Shown here in pieces: positions 14,851-24,171 of a stretch of DNA of 28,286 bases. Under the pieces are notes generated by a model that saw nothing but the letters and a program-made list of their open reading frames with translations, searched no databases and was not told where the DNA came from. Origin of the DNA: JACQNR01 sp049515175 (GTDB lineage: Bacteria > Acidobacteriota > Terriglobia > UBA7540). Every line of letters starts with the position of its first letter. Position 1 is the first letter of the stretch. The stretch is taken from the NCBI GenBank assembly GCA_049515175.1, contig JBEKUI010000050.1:1-28286 (forward strand). The letters are read 5' to 3'. The position numbers were made by a program, and so were the translations under genes.

Positions 14851-14944
14851 GTCATGCTGAGTCCGTCAGCCGACGGATTCTGACCGTGGGCTTTCCCATT
14901 TCGACGAATCGCAAACATCAAACCGCGATATCAGCGCCACCCGC
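14851..14944 (+). repeat. GCGCCACCCGC repeat, copy F (hairpin plus right arm)
   Basis: A hairpin with stem GAGTCCGTC/GACGGATTC and loop AGCC (14859-14880) is followed by CGAATCGCAAACATC and the right terminus GCGCCACCCGC (14934-14944). The hairpin replaces the C/G pairs of copy B by T/A pairs on both sides, so the stem is kept while the sequence changes. The rest of 14810-15090 shows no gene. Confidence 0.55.
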
Positions 14945-15090
14945 GTTCCCAACCTTCAAGAAGTGATGTCTCGCTGATTCTTCGGAGCAGGCTGGCACCC
15001 AGGGAAATGGCCGGACGGCTCATTGAAGCCGCGACCCGGCCTCTCCTTTATCCTTTAAAGTCAGTTGGCAGCGCCCTGGGATGACACCCT

Positions 15091-15462
15091 CTACTTCTTC
15101 AACTCGACAACCAGAGCTCGGCTTTCCGTGGTTCCGACGTTTTCAGTGCTGTGCGTTGCACCGTCTGACCAGACTGCTTGACCGGCCTTGACGTCACGCT
15201 CCTCTGTCTTGCCATCAGCGGAAGTGTACTTCGCTTTCCCTTCGGTGAGGGAATAGACGATATGGGCGGGATGCGAGTGCATCTCCAGCTTATCTCCCGG
15301 CTTCAGCACAACTCGGATCACGCGCACCTGGGCGTTGTCCAGCACCACCGTGCAATTCTTGGGTGCGACTTTCACCAAGTCCTGTGCCCTTACGCTCGTC
15401 CCTGTCACAAGCAGCAGGGCAACAAACACAACGCACACAGCCAGCAACCGAATCTTGTTCAT
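15091..15462 (-). CDS. Exported cupin-domain protein
   Basis: A 123-residue protein with a signal peptide ending VRAQ at residue 27 and a single cupin barrel: motif 1 GDKLEMHSHPAH with HSH at 62-64 and motif 2 around WSDGATHSTEN. The His residues suit a metal site, and related exported cupins are found in Acidobacteriota and Proteobacteria without a known reaction. A GAGGAGGG motif lies five bases before the ATG, fixing the start. It stands alone, with no operon partner on this strand. Confidence 0.85.
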   Translation of the reverse strand: MNKIRLLAVCVVFVALLLVTGTSVRAQDLVKVAPKNCTVVLDNAQVRVIRVVLKPGDKLEMHSHPAHIVYSLTEGKAKYTSADGKTEERDVKAGQAVWSDGATHSTENVGTTESRALVVELKK

Positions 15463-15550
15463 GGTAACCCTCCTCGTTGATGTGGGGATTGCCCATCTCT
15501 TCTACATATGTTCGGGCACAATGTCAATTAGGCCTTCATTGTTGGCAGCG

Positions 15551-15626
15551 TGGTAGTTCAGGGTCGGTTTGTAACTCTGCGCCTTTTCAGGTTGTGAATA
15601 GGTGGCGCGTGGCGCAGCCCCGAGGG
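15551..15626 (+). repeat. Second repeat family, copy 2
   Basis: TGGTAGTTCAGGGTCGG...CCTTTTCAGGTTGTGAATA aligns with 9848-9922; the last 20 bases before the stop of the YIP1 gene are GC-rich and partly similar. The hairpin arms seen in copy 1 are degenerate here. Confidence 0.5.
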
Positions 15627-16376
15627 TCAGGAAATGACCGCCAGGCCGACCTTGCCCAGCACGATAACCAGCCACAAGCCGAAGTAAATCGCGCTGATGG
15701 AGAGGGCTTTGATCTTGCCGCCCGCCGCCGCCGAATAACCCACTCCCAGCAGGGCGATCATCCAGAAGCTGAAAATATCGAGCGATCCCGCCACCGCCAT
15801 CAGCGGTTTGGAGGTCTCCAGGGGATTGAGGAAGAAACCGATATTCGACGGGATGGGATTCTGAGGATTGAAGTGTTCGAGGCCGCCAAAGAGAATCAGG
15901 GGCAGGCCCATCAGCACGCCCAGCACGCCAATCAGGTGGACGTAACAGGCCACGGCGAACGAGGTCCGGAAATTGATCTGGCCGCCGAAAATCGCGTTGA
16001 CGATGGCCAGCCCCAGCGCGGCGACGATCAGGAGAAAGATCGGGCTGCCGAGGATGGCTCCCACGTGCGCCATCACCAGCCCGATGGTCTCGCCGCCCCG
16101 CACCGCCTGGTCGATCTGCTCCGCCGTCATGTTGCGCCCGCTCTGCTCAATGGACATGCGAATCAGGCGCGCCATGCCCACCTTGGCGAGTAGCGTCTTC
16201 GTCAAAGCCAGGGCGGAAACCACCGAGACTACCAGGGGAAGAATGAAGTCGGGTTTGCGGGCGATGTCCGCAAATGCCGCTCGGGGCGAAAAATAGACTC
16301 CCACCCACCGCGACCAGAAAGATAGTGCCGGCTCGCCGGCCGGGACGGCCGGAACGGCGCCTTGAGCTTCACTCAT
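15627..16376 (-). CDS. YIP1-family integral membrane protein
   Basis: A 249-residue protein with about five membrane helices and the Yip1 pattern: a soluble start with FWSRWVGVYFSPRAAFADIA, an SPIFLLIVAALGLAIVNAIF helix, the region around SFAVACYVHLIGVLGVLMGL, and closing helices. Bacterial YIP1 proteins are of unknown function; a membrane-organising or transport-associated role is guessed from the eukaryotic family. GAGGAGG lies seven bases before the ATG, and the start is well supported. It is divergent from the outer-membrane-protein/cytochrome unit, sharing the 309-bp gap that holds a palindromic operator. Confidence 0.8.
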   Translation of the reverse strand: MSEAQGAVPAVPAGEPALSFWSRWVGVYFSPRAAFADIARKPDFILPLVVSVVSALALTKTLLAKVGMARLIRMSIEQSGRNMTAEQIDQAVRGGETIGLVMAHVGAILGSPIFLLIVAALGLAIVNAIFGGQINFRTSFAVACYVHLIGVLGVLMGLPLILFGGLEHFNPQNPIPSNIGFFLNPLETSKPLMAVAGSLDIFSFWMIALLGVGYSAAAGGKIKALSISAIYFGLWLVIVLGKVGLAVIS

Positions 16377-16587
16377 GGGAATTCCTCCTCAAGGGATTGA
16401 TCCGGTGAACTCGAGGTTTGATTTTCAAGAGCGACGATATCAGCTTGCCCGCCTCGGGGCAAGCATCGGCCGCCGGGCTTCTTCCCATTTCAATGGCCCG
16501 CCTTGCCGTTAAGACCCGCCCGCTTACCGTTCGCTGCTTCAGTCCTTGACAGGGGTGGCCGCAGAACCTTAGGATGGCCATGATTAG

Positions 16588-16604
16588 TTGCAAGTAACTT
16601 GCAA
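16588..16604. promoter_or_regulatory. Palindromic operator site 1
   Basis: TTGCAAGTAACTTGCAA is the core of a perfect 10+1+10 palindrome (16586-16606), 80 bases before the start codon of the next gene. It differs from site 2 at only three of 17 positions. The bound regulator is not in this window or not recognised. Confidence 0.6.
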
Positions 16605-16685
16605 CTGAGATGACCCGAAGCCTTCGCGATATTGCATCGATTTCGCCGTTATCTATTGAATCGGCAGGTCCTTTTCGGAGGATAT

Positions 16686-16702
16686 ATGCAACTTATTTGC
16701 AA
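16686..16702. promoter_or_regulatory. Operator site 2 over the start codon
   Basis: Read on the minus strand, this is TTGCAAATAAGTTGCAT, matching site 1 at 14 of 17 positions. It covers codons 1-6 of the outer-membrane-like protein, so a protein bound here would block transcription or translation directly. Confidence 0.5.
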
Positions 16703-17594
16703 TTGTAAACGAATGGCGAACGCTCCCCGGCGCCGCGCGCTCGCCGCTTCCCTGCTCGGCCTTCTGGCGCTCGTTCCGGCCTCACTGCATGCTGGAGAAG
16801 GGCCCTACTTCGTCACCTACGACCACCAGATGGAGGAGCCGGGCAATCTGGAAATCTCCTTCAATCCCGTAATCGGGCTTCCCAAGACGGCCAACGGCTT
16901 CGTCGGATCGACGACGGAAATTGAGTACGGCATCAAGGCCTGGTGGACCACCGAGTTCTATCTCGACAGCCAGACGACGCGCCACGACAGCACGATTTTT
17001 ACCGGCTGGCGGTGGGAGAACCGCCTCCGCCCCCTGATGCGCGAGCATTGGATCAACCCGGTCCTTTACGTCGAATTCGAAGACATCAACGGCGCGGACA
17101 AAAGCCTGAAGGAGATCGTGGGACATGACGTGGAAGGTGATTGGGCTGACCCCAATCACGAAACGCGTCTCGAAAAGGAGCGCGAAACCGAAACCAAGCT
17201 GATTCTCTCCAGCAACTACAAAGGCTGGAACATCGCCGAAAACTTCATCGCCGAGAAGAACCTGGCGAACGCGCCGTGGGAATTTGGCTACGCCTTCGGG
17301 GTGAACCGTCCGTTGGCATTGGAAGCCTCACCCAAGCCCTGCAACTTCTGCCGCGAGAATTTTCGCGCCGGCTTCGAAATGTTCGGAGGCCTGGGTGACT
17401 GGCACAGCTTCGGCCTGAAAGACACGTCTCAATACCTCGCACCCGTCGTCTCCTGGGAGCTGAGGAACGGAACGACGCTGCGGCTCTCTCCCGCCTTCGG
17501 CCTCACCGAAGGCAGTGCCCGCGCGCTGGTGCGTTTCGGTATTTCTTACGAGTTCGCGGGGATGAACCGCCGATTGGGGCAAATGTTTCGCTAA
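16686..17594 (+). CDS. Outer-membrane beta-barrel-like protein
   Basis: This 302-residue exported protein has a signal peptide (RRRALAASLLGLLALVPASL then HAGEG) and a mature part of alternating strands such as GNLEISFNPVIGLP, TTEIEYGIKAWWTTEFYLDS and SGISYEF-like closing strands, ending in RLGQMFR after VRFGISYEFAG. The pattern fits a transporter-type outer-membrane beta-barrel; I do not recognise a named family. The ATG at 16686 follows GGAGG with a short 4-nt spacer; an ATG at 16713 would also keep the signal peptide. The gene is followed after 45 bases by a cytochrome c gene, so the pair may handle an electron-transfer process. Operators at 16588 and 16686 suggest tight control. Confidence 0.65.
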   Translation: MQLICNCKRMANAPRRRALAASLLGLLALVPASLHAGEGPYFVTYDHQMEEPGNLEISFNPVIGLPKTANGFVGSTTEIEYGIKAWWTTEFYLDSQTTRHDSTIFTGWRWENRLRPLMREHWINPVLYVEFEDINGADKSLKEIVGHDVEGDWADPNHETRLEKERETETKLILSSNYKGWNIAENFIAEKNLANAPWEFGYAFGVNRPLALEASPKPCNFCRENFRAGFEMFGGLGDWHSFGLKDTSQYLAPVVSWELRNGTTLRLSPAFGLTEGSARALVRFGISYEFAGMNRRLGQMFR

Positions 17595-17639
17595 CCGCGC
17601 ACCGGGATCCATCCGGCCCGCGCCAGAAAAGGAAAAAAT

Positions 17640-18041
17640 ATGCGTCACGGCATCGCAATTCTAATTGGTCTCACCTGCTTCTTCGCCGCCCTGGCCGTGG
17701 GCGGCGCGAAGGACCCGAAGAAGGCGGCAGAGCCGCAGTCGGAACTGGCGCACGCGCCCGTTGCGGCGCGCTCTTGGAAGAACCCTTACGAGGGCCGTCC
17801 GGAATCAGCTCAGGCAGGCAACCTACTCTTCGACCGCCATTGCGCTCAGTGCCACGGCGCCGACGGAAAGGGGCACGGCAAAGCGCCCAACCTTCATGCG
17901 CCTCCTATCCAGAGCGCGGCGCCGGGAACGTTATTCTGGTTCCTTCGGAACGGCAATCTGAAAGATGGAATGCCCTCCTGGTCTAATCTTCCTGACCAGC
18001 AACTTTGGCAACTGGTGAGTTTCCTCCAGGCGAAGGAATGA
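17640..18041 (+). CDS. Small exported cytochrome c
   Basis: A 133-residue protein with an N-terminal signal (IAILIGLTCFFAALAVGG) and one class I cytochrome c domain. Cys68-x-x-Cys71-His72 (CAQCHG) binds heme covalently and Met111 in DGMPSW is the likely second ligand; the closing QLWQLVSFLQ helix is typical of cytochrome c6/cbb3-like small domains. The protein is periplasmic and should pass electrons to or from the outer-membrane-like partner or a terminal oxidase. The ATG at 17640 follows a GAAAAGGAAAAAAT stretch. Confidence 0.88.
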   Translation: MRHGIAILIGLTCFFAALAVGGAKDPKKAAEPQSELAHAPVAARSWKNPYEGRPESAQAGNLLFDRHCAQCHGADGKGHGKAPNLHAPPIQSAAPGTLFWFLRNGNLKDGMPSWSNLPDQQLWQLVSFLQAKE

Positions 18042-18144
18042 TCCCGGGCGGCGAACACCGGGAGGCGCTCGCCGCGCCGGAGTCCAATGACCATGGCGGT
18101 CGTTCTTTCGCGACAGGAAACCGAGATCCTTCCCAAGCGCCGCG

Positions 18145-18981
18145 CTATTCGCCGAGTCCGTAGAATCGCGCTGCGTTCGCGCCCCACACGGCGGCCTGTT
18201 CATTCGGGGAGAGCCGGGCGAGGTAATCGCCGGCGATTTGCATGACCTGCGCGTAGGAAGCCGTCAGCGTGGCGACCGGCCAGTCCGAACCCACCATCAG
18301 CCGCCCGCTGCCGAAGCATTCGAAGACCACGTCCAAATACGGCGTGAAGTCCCTCGCCTTCCAGCGCTGCCAATCGGCTTCCGTGACCATGCCCGAGATC
18401 TTGCAGGAAACGTTCGGAAATGCCGCGAGCCGCCGGAGGTCGCTCGCCCAGGGTTCGAGCCGGCGGTCTTTGATGGACGGCTTCGCGAGGTGGTCGAGCA
18501 CGAAAGGTTGATGGGGAAAGCCCGCGACGAGCTCGCAGGCCACGGGCAGATGCCGCGGGAAGAGCAGAAGATCGTAGGTCAGCCCGAATTTCTGGAGCTG
18601 GCCGAGCCCGCGCCGAAAATATTCGCGCAGCATGAAGCGGTCGTCCGGCTCGTCCTGCAGGATGTGGCGCACGCCGCGGAACTTCGGGTGGCGCGCCAGC
18701 CGCGCCAAGTCCTCCTCGACGCGCGCGCTGCACAGGTCCACCCAGCCCACCACGCCGAAAATGAAATCGTGCTGGTCAGCGAGATCGAGCAGCGCGTCGC
18801 TCTCTTCCACCGTCTGCCGCGCCTGCACGGCGACCGTGCCGTCGATCCCGGCAGCTCTGAGCAGCGGCGCGAGCTCGGGCGGCAGGCAATCGCGCCGCAG
18901 CGATTCCAGCCCCGGCCCCATCCAGCCGTAATCGCGCGCGTTGTACGACCAGAAATGCTGATGGGCGTCGATTCTCATCAT
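18145..18981 (-). CDS. Amidohydrolase-2 lactonase (fucono/rhamnonolactonase-like)
   Basis: A 278-residue TIM-barrel amidohydrolase of the L-fuconolactonase group. It starts with the metal motif MRIDAHQHFW (His7, His9), followed by GIDGTVAVQARQ, FRGVRHILQD and VLDHLAKP strands, and ends with the GSDWPV metal Asp and the NAARFYGL helix. These enzymes open sugar-acid lactones such as L-fucono- or L-rhamnono-lactone in non-phosphorylating sugar breakdown. It lies 25 bases downstream of an L-galactose-dehydrogenase-like reductase on the same strand, which would make the lactone: a two-step oxidation-hydrolysis unit. The exact sugar is not certain. The ATG ATG start (18981) has no strong ribosome site. 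Confidence 0.85.
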   Translation of the reverse strand: MMRIDAHQHFWSYNARDYGWMGPGLESLRRDCLPPELAPLLRAAGIDGTVAVQARQTVEESDALLDLADQHDFIFGVVGWVDLCSARVEEDLARLARHPKFRGVRHILQDEPDDRFMLREYFRRGLGQLQKFGLTYDLLLFPRHLPVACELVAGFPHQPFVLDHLAKPSIKDRRLEPWASDLRRLAAFPNVSCKISGMVTEADWQRWKARDFTPYLDVVFECFGSGRLMVGSDWPVATLTASYAQVMQIAGDYLARLSPNEQAAVWGANAARFYGLGE

Positions 18982-19006
18982 CGTGTGCCGCAGCCCTCTG
19001 GAAAGC

Positions 19007-19936
19007 TCAGGAATTCTCCGGCCGGCCCACCGGCCAGGACTGGTTACGGATGGGAGCGAGGATCGCCTGCACCGCTTCGAGCAGGCTCGCGTCGAGGGGT
19101 GATTCGATGGCCTCGACGTTGCGTCGGATTTCCTCGGCGCTGGCGGTGCCGACTAGCGTGGTGTGAAATCGCGCTTCGGCGACCGCAAACTGCACGGCGA
19201 GCGTGGCCGCGTCCGCACCGCGCGCGCGGGCGTGGGCGACGGCCCGGGCGCAGGTGGTTTTGATTTCCTCGCCGGCGGGGTGCCAGGCCTGCGGGCCATG
19301 GTTCGAGAGCAGCCCCATCCCCAGCGCCGAAGCGTTGATCGCGCCCATGCGCTTCGCTTCGAGGTAAGGCAGCAACTGCGCCGCCGAAGTATCCCAGAGC
19401 GTGTAGTGGCAGTAGGTAAGAATCGTGTCGGCTTCCGCGCGGTCAAGGACGGTGCGGAAAATCTTGAGTGGAAATCCGGTAATGCCGATGAAGCGCGCCT
19501 TACCCTGGCGCTGGACTTCGCGCAGCGCGGGGAGCGTCTCCTCCACGACCTGGTCGAGCGAGCCAAACTCGATGTCGTGCGCCTGAATCACGTCGACGTA
19601 ATCGACGCCCAGTCGCCGCAGGCTCTCTTCCACGCTCGCCCGCGTGCGCGCGGCGGAAAAATCGAATTCGTCCACACCGTAGCGGCCGACCTTGGTGGCG
19701 AGATAATAGCGGTCGCGCGCGATGCCCTTCAATGCCTTGCCCAGCACCTCTTCCGCGCGCGTCAGGCCATAATAGGGAGAAGTATCGACGTAGTTGACAC
19801 CAAGATCGAAGGCCGTGTGGACGGCGCGAATCGCCGCCGCTTCGTCCACCGGGCCATAGACGCCGCCCAGCGACGCCCCGCCCAGCCCGAGCGCGGAAAC
19901 CCGCAGGCCCGTCTTCCCCAGAGTGCGGTATTCCAT
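19007..19936 (-). CDS. Aldo/keto reductase, L-galactose/L-fucose dehydrogenase-like
   Basis: A 309-residue AKR barrel. Its start, RTLGKTGLRVSALGLGGASLGGVYGP, and segments YVDTSPYYG, IQAHDIEFGSLDQVVEETLP and FIGITGFPLKIF follow the plant L-galactose dehydrogenase pattern closely. The catalytic tetrad is visible as Asp51, Tyr56, Lys82 and His120. The reaction is NAD(P)-dependent oxidation of a free sugar at C1 to the lactone, which the downstream lactonase would hydrolyse. L-galactose, L-fucose and D-arabinose are candidates; only the family is certain. It is the first gene of the two-gene unit and starts at ATG 19936. Confidence 0.88.
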   Translation of the reverse strand: MEYRTLGKTGLRVSALGLGGASLGGVYGPVDEAAAIRAVHTAFDLGVNYVDTSPYYGLTRAEEVLGKALKGIARDRYYLATKVGRYGVDEFDFSAARTRASVEESLRRLGVDYVDVIQAHDIEFGSLDQVVEETLPALREVQRQGKARFIGITGFPLKIFRTVLDRAEADTILTYCHYTLWDTSAAQLLPYLEAKRMGAINASALGMGLLSNHGPQAWHPAGEEIKTTCARAVAHARARGADAATLAVQFAVAEARFHTTLVGTASAEEIRRNVEAIESPLDASLLEAVQAILAPIRNQSWPVGRPENS

Positions 19937-20110
19937 GAAGTGCGCCCTCCGCCCCGCGCGCGTCCGCGAGAAGGCTACCGAGATTAGCAGAAGTGAGTCA
20001 GGCAGGAAAGGGCGCCGGAGGCCGCGTGAGCAGCGCTCTCTGAGCGCCGAATGCTCTTGCGAGGACCAATTCGGCGGTCGCAGACCGCCGCGACAACGGC
20101 GCGGAGGAGA

Positions 20111-20495
20111 TCAGACCCAATTCAGCACCCAGCCCACAACGTAGCCGAGTGCGCCGCCATAGAGCAGCAGGGGTTCGAGCCACGGGCGAATATCGGAAAG
20201 CACCGGCACGTCGATGACCGCCCAGGGGCCGTAGCCGCCCCAATAGACTTTGATCATCAGAAAGCACCGGCACGTCGATGACCGCCCAGGGGCCGTAGCC
20301 GCCCCAATAGACTTTGATCATCAGCCCCAGAACCAGGACGGAGAGGGCCTTGCTGCGAATCTCGTGGGCCTTCTCGGGCCCGAAGTGGTGGGGGTTGGTG
20401 AGATGGGCAGGAAGGACGACCAGACGCGCGCTGCACTTGGTGCACTCGGCGGCGAAGTCCTCGTTATAGACACCGCAGAAGGGGCACTGCTTCAC
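20111..20495 (-). pseudogene. Zinc-ribbon membrane protein broken by a 64-bp duplication
   Basis: The gene starts three bases after the rpoD stop. It encodes a zinc ribbon (CPFCGVYNEDFAAECTKC, two CxxC pairs) and then a helix LSVLVLGLMIKVYWGGYGPW. A perfect 64-bp tandem duplication (20196-20323) shifts the frame, so the sequenced reading frame runs on out of frame to 19998. Removing one copy restores a 106-residue protein with a hydrophobic C-terminal helix (LEPLLLYGGALGYVVGWVLN) and a TGA at 20113-20111. As sequenced, it is probably inactive, unless the duplication reverts or is an assembly artefact. Its function is unknown; it seems to be an RpoD-linked small membrane protein. Confidence 0.75.
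20196..20323. repeat. Exact 64-bp tandem duplication
   Basis: Two identical, adjacent 64-bp units (20196-20259 and 20260-20323), beginning GAAAGCACCGGCACGTCGAT. Because 64 is not a multiple of three, the unit shifts the reading frame of the surrounding zinc-ribbon gene. Confidence 0.9.
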
Positions 20496-20498
20496 AGT

Positions 20499-22205
<1,707 letters not shown>

Positions 22206-22261
22206 AGGATGGGACCCCCAGGGTGAGCGACGAATGTGACGGGACGGCTAGAAACAAGTTA

Positions 22262-22296
22262 ACGCAACACTCCACCTCTGGTGGGCGGCGTTGCGT
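22262..22296 (-). promoter_or_regulatory. Stem-loop in the rpoD leader
   Basis: ACGCAAC (22262-22268) pairs with GTTGCGT (22290-22296), and inside it CCACC (22272-22276) pairs with GGTGG (22280-22284) around a 3-nt loop. The nested hairpin lies about 55 bases before the rpoD start, inside its likely transcript. It may be a weak terminator, a processing site or a regulatory leader. Confidence 0.4.
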
Positions 22297-22359
22297 CCAG
22301 CGTCCTTCCGGCTGTCTCAGGTCAAACCTCACTCCGACAGCACCTATGAATTGGATGTA

Positions 22360-22365
22360 ATTATA
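22360..22365 (-). promoter_or_regulatory. Candidate -10 element of rpoD
   Basis: A perfect TATAAT on the minus strand in the gap between dnaG and rpoD. No good -35 is found at 16-18 bp. It would give rpoD its own transcript with a leader of about 150 nt including the stem-loop. Confidence 0.4.
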
Positions 22366-22398
22366 CACGATTCGGTTAGGAGTTCGGGAAGATTTTCC

Positions 22399-24165
22399 TT
22401 AGGAGCGGCCGAGCGCGGCCAACTCCTTTAAGAGTTTGGCCTTATCCTGGAGCAGGCGGGTCAGCTGTTCGGTATTTTTGTCGCGCTCAGCGGCTGCGAT
22501 GGCCGCCTGCAACTGGTTGCGTTCTCTTTCGATTCGCCTCCTGCGGAGGGCCGTCAGGCAGGCGGCCGCTTCCTCACGCCCGGGCGCTTCCCCGGCATCG
22601 AACAGACTCGAGTAGGCGATCCGCTGCCCCTTTTCTCCCGCCCATTCTTCCAGGCGCGACACTTCCAGCTTCTCGCCCTGCTGGCGCGCTTCCGCCAGCC
22701 GCCGGAAAAGCGTCTCGGTCACCAGCCCTTCGCCGAGCTTCTCCGCCACGATCACCGGCAGAACTTCGTCCGCCAGTTCTACGCTTTCCAAGACTGCGCG
22801 CAGAAGCTGCCGCTCGGCGACGGTGGGTTTGGGAGTGGTGGTTTCCGGCTTTACTTGCAATTCCCCTCGGCTTTCCGCCGCGGCGCGCTTCAACTCGTCG
22901 CGGAGCAGGCGATCGTCCACGCGCAGGCGCTCGGCGAGGCGGTTGGCGAGCTCGGAGCGCAGCAGGGGGTTGGGCACGCGCGCCAGGTAGCCCATCACGG
23001 CGTTGGCGGCAGCGATCTTCCCTTCCGGGCGCGAGAGGTCATGCTTGGCGGCGGCGCGCTCGGTGAGGTAGTCGAGATAGGTGGGTGCGGCGCCCAGCAA
23101 CTCGCGGTAAGCCGCCACGCCCTGGCGGCGGATAAAGGAGTCGGGATCGAGGCCACCCGGCAGCGCCAACACCTTCGCTTCGAACCCTTCCTCCAGCAGC
23201 AGGGTCAGAGAGCGCTCCGTCGCCGCCATGCCGGCGGAGTCAGGATCGTAGTTCACCACCACGCGGCGCGAGGAGCGGCTGAGGAGGCGAATCTGGCTCT
23301 CCGTCAAACTCGTCCCGCAACTGGCAACGACGTTTTCGATGCCCGCCGAAGCCACCGCGATGCAGTCCATGTAGCCCTCGACGAGGATCGCGTAGTCGAG
23401 CCGGCGAATGGCGCTGCCCGCGCGGTCGAGATGGTAGAGCAGCCGGCTCTTGGTGTAGATGGGCGTTTCCGGCGAGTTCAAATATTTGGGCTGGTCGTCG
23501 CCCAGGGCCCGCCCGCCAAACGCCACCACCTTGCCCGATTCGTTCGCGATGGGAAAGATGATGCGACGCCGGAAGCGGTCGAAGTGGCGCCGGCCTTCTC
23601 CGCCTGAGGCGGACAGCACGAGGCCGCTCTTCTCGAGCGCTTCGGCCGCGAACTGCGCATCAAGCAGCGCGCGCGTCAGCCCCTGGCCGTCGGAGGGCGC
23701 GTAGCCGAGGCGAAATTTGCCCACGACTTCGTCGCTCAACCCGCGGTCGGCAAGGTAGGCGCGGGCGGCACGGCCCTCCGCCGTCGCGCCCAGCTGCGCG
23801 GCGTAAAACTTCGTGGCCGCTTCGTGGATCTTGAGCAGCGTCGCGCGCTCGCGTGCGTTCGCGTCCGACACGTCGTCAAAGTCGCGGTCGGCCAGCCGCA
23901 CGCCGACCTTCTCCGCCACCCGGCGCAGCGCCTCCGGGAACGGGAGGCTGTCGATGAGCATGACGAATTTGAAGACGTCGCCGCCCACCCCGCAGCCGAA
24001 ACAATGGAAGATCTGCTTGACCGGGTGGACCGCGAAGGAAGGGGTCTTCTCCTGGTGGAAGGGGCAGAGGCCCACGAAGTTGGCGCCCGTCTTGCGCAGC
24101 TTGACGTAGTCGCCCACGATCTTGACGATGTCAGCCGCAGCGCGAACTTGCTCGACTTGGCTCAT
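22399..24165 (-). CDS. dnaG: DNA primase DnaG
   Basis: A 588-residue primase that makes RNA primers for the replication fork. It has the N-terminal CHC2 zinc finger (Cys34, His37, Cys55, Cys58), the RNA polymerase core with the TOPRIM motif VEGYMD (residues 262-267) and the metal-binding YDPDSAG (Asp307, Asp309), and a C-terminal helicase-interacting region rich in Glu and Arg. Length is normal. I use ATG 24165 (MSQVEQVRAAADIVKIVGDY), the standard N-terminus; a TTG at 24186 would add seven residues read from a repeat. rpoD follows. The upstream gap holds short tandem repeats. Confidence 0.96.
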   Translation of the reverse strand: MSQVEQVRAAADIVKIVGDYVKLRKTGANFVGLCPFHQEKTPSFAVHPVKQIFHCFGCGVGGDVFKFVMLIDSLPFPEALRRVAEKVGVRLADRDFDDVSDANARERATLLKIHEAATKFYAAQLGATAEGRAARAYLADRGLSDEVVGKFRLGYAPSDGQGLTRALLDAQFAAEALEKSGLVLSASGGEGRRHFDRFRRRIIFPIANESGKVVAFGGRALGDDQPKYLNSPETPIYTKSRLLYHLDRAGSAIRRLDYAILVEGYMDCIAVASAGIENVVASCGTSLTESQIRLLSRSSRRVVVNYDPDSAGMAATERSLTLLLEEGFEAKVLALPGGLDPDSFIRRQGVAAYRELLGAAPTYLDYLTERAAAKHDLSRPEGKIAAANAVMGYLARVPNPLLRSELANRLAERLRVDDRLLRDELKRAAAESRGELQVKPETTTPKPTVAERQLLRAVLESVELADEVLPVIVAEKLGEGLVTETLFRRLAEARQQGEKLEVSRLEEWAGEKGQRIAYSSLFDAGEAPGREEAAACLTALRRRRIERERNQLQAAIAAAERDKNTEQLTRLLQDKAKLLKELAALGRS

Positions 24166-24171
24166 GAGAGA

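Noticed and set aside
22855..23607. A 250-codon plus-strand frame across dnaG
   Set aside because: It is antisense to conserved primase motifs and has no recognisable domain.
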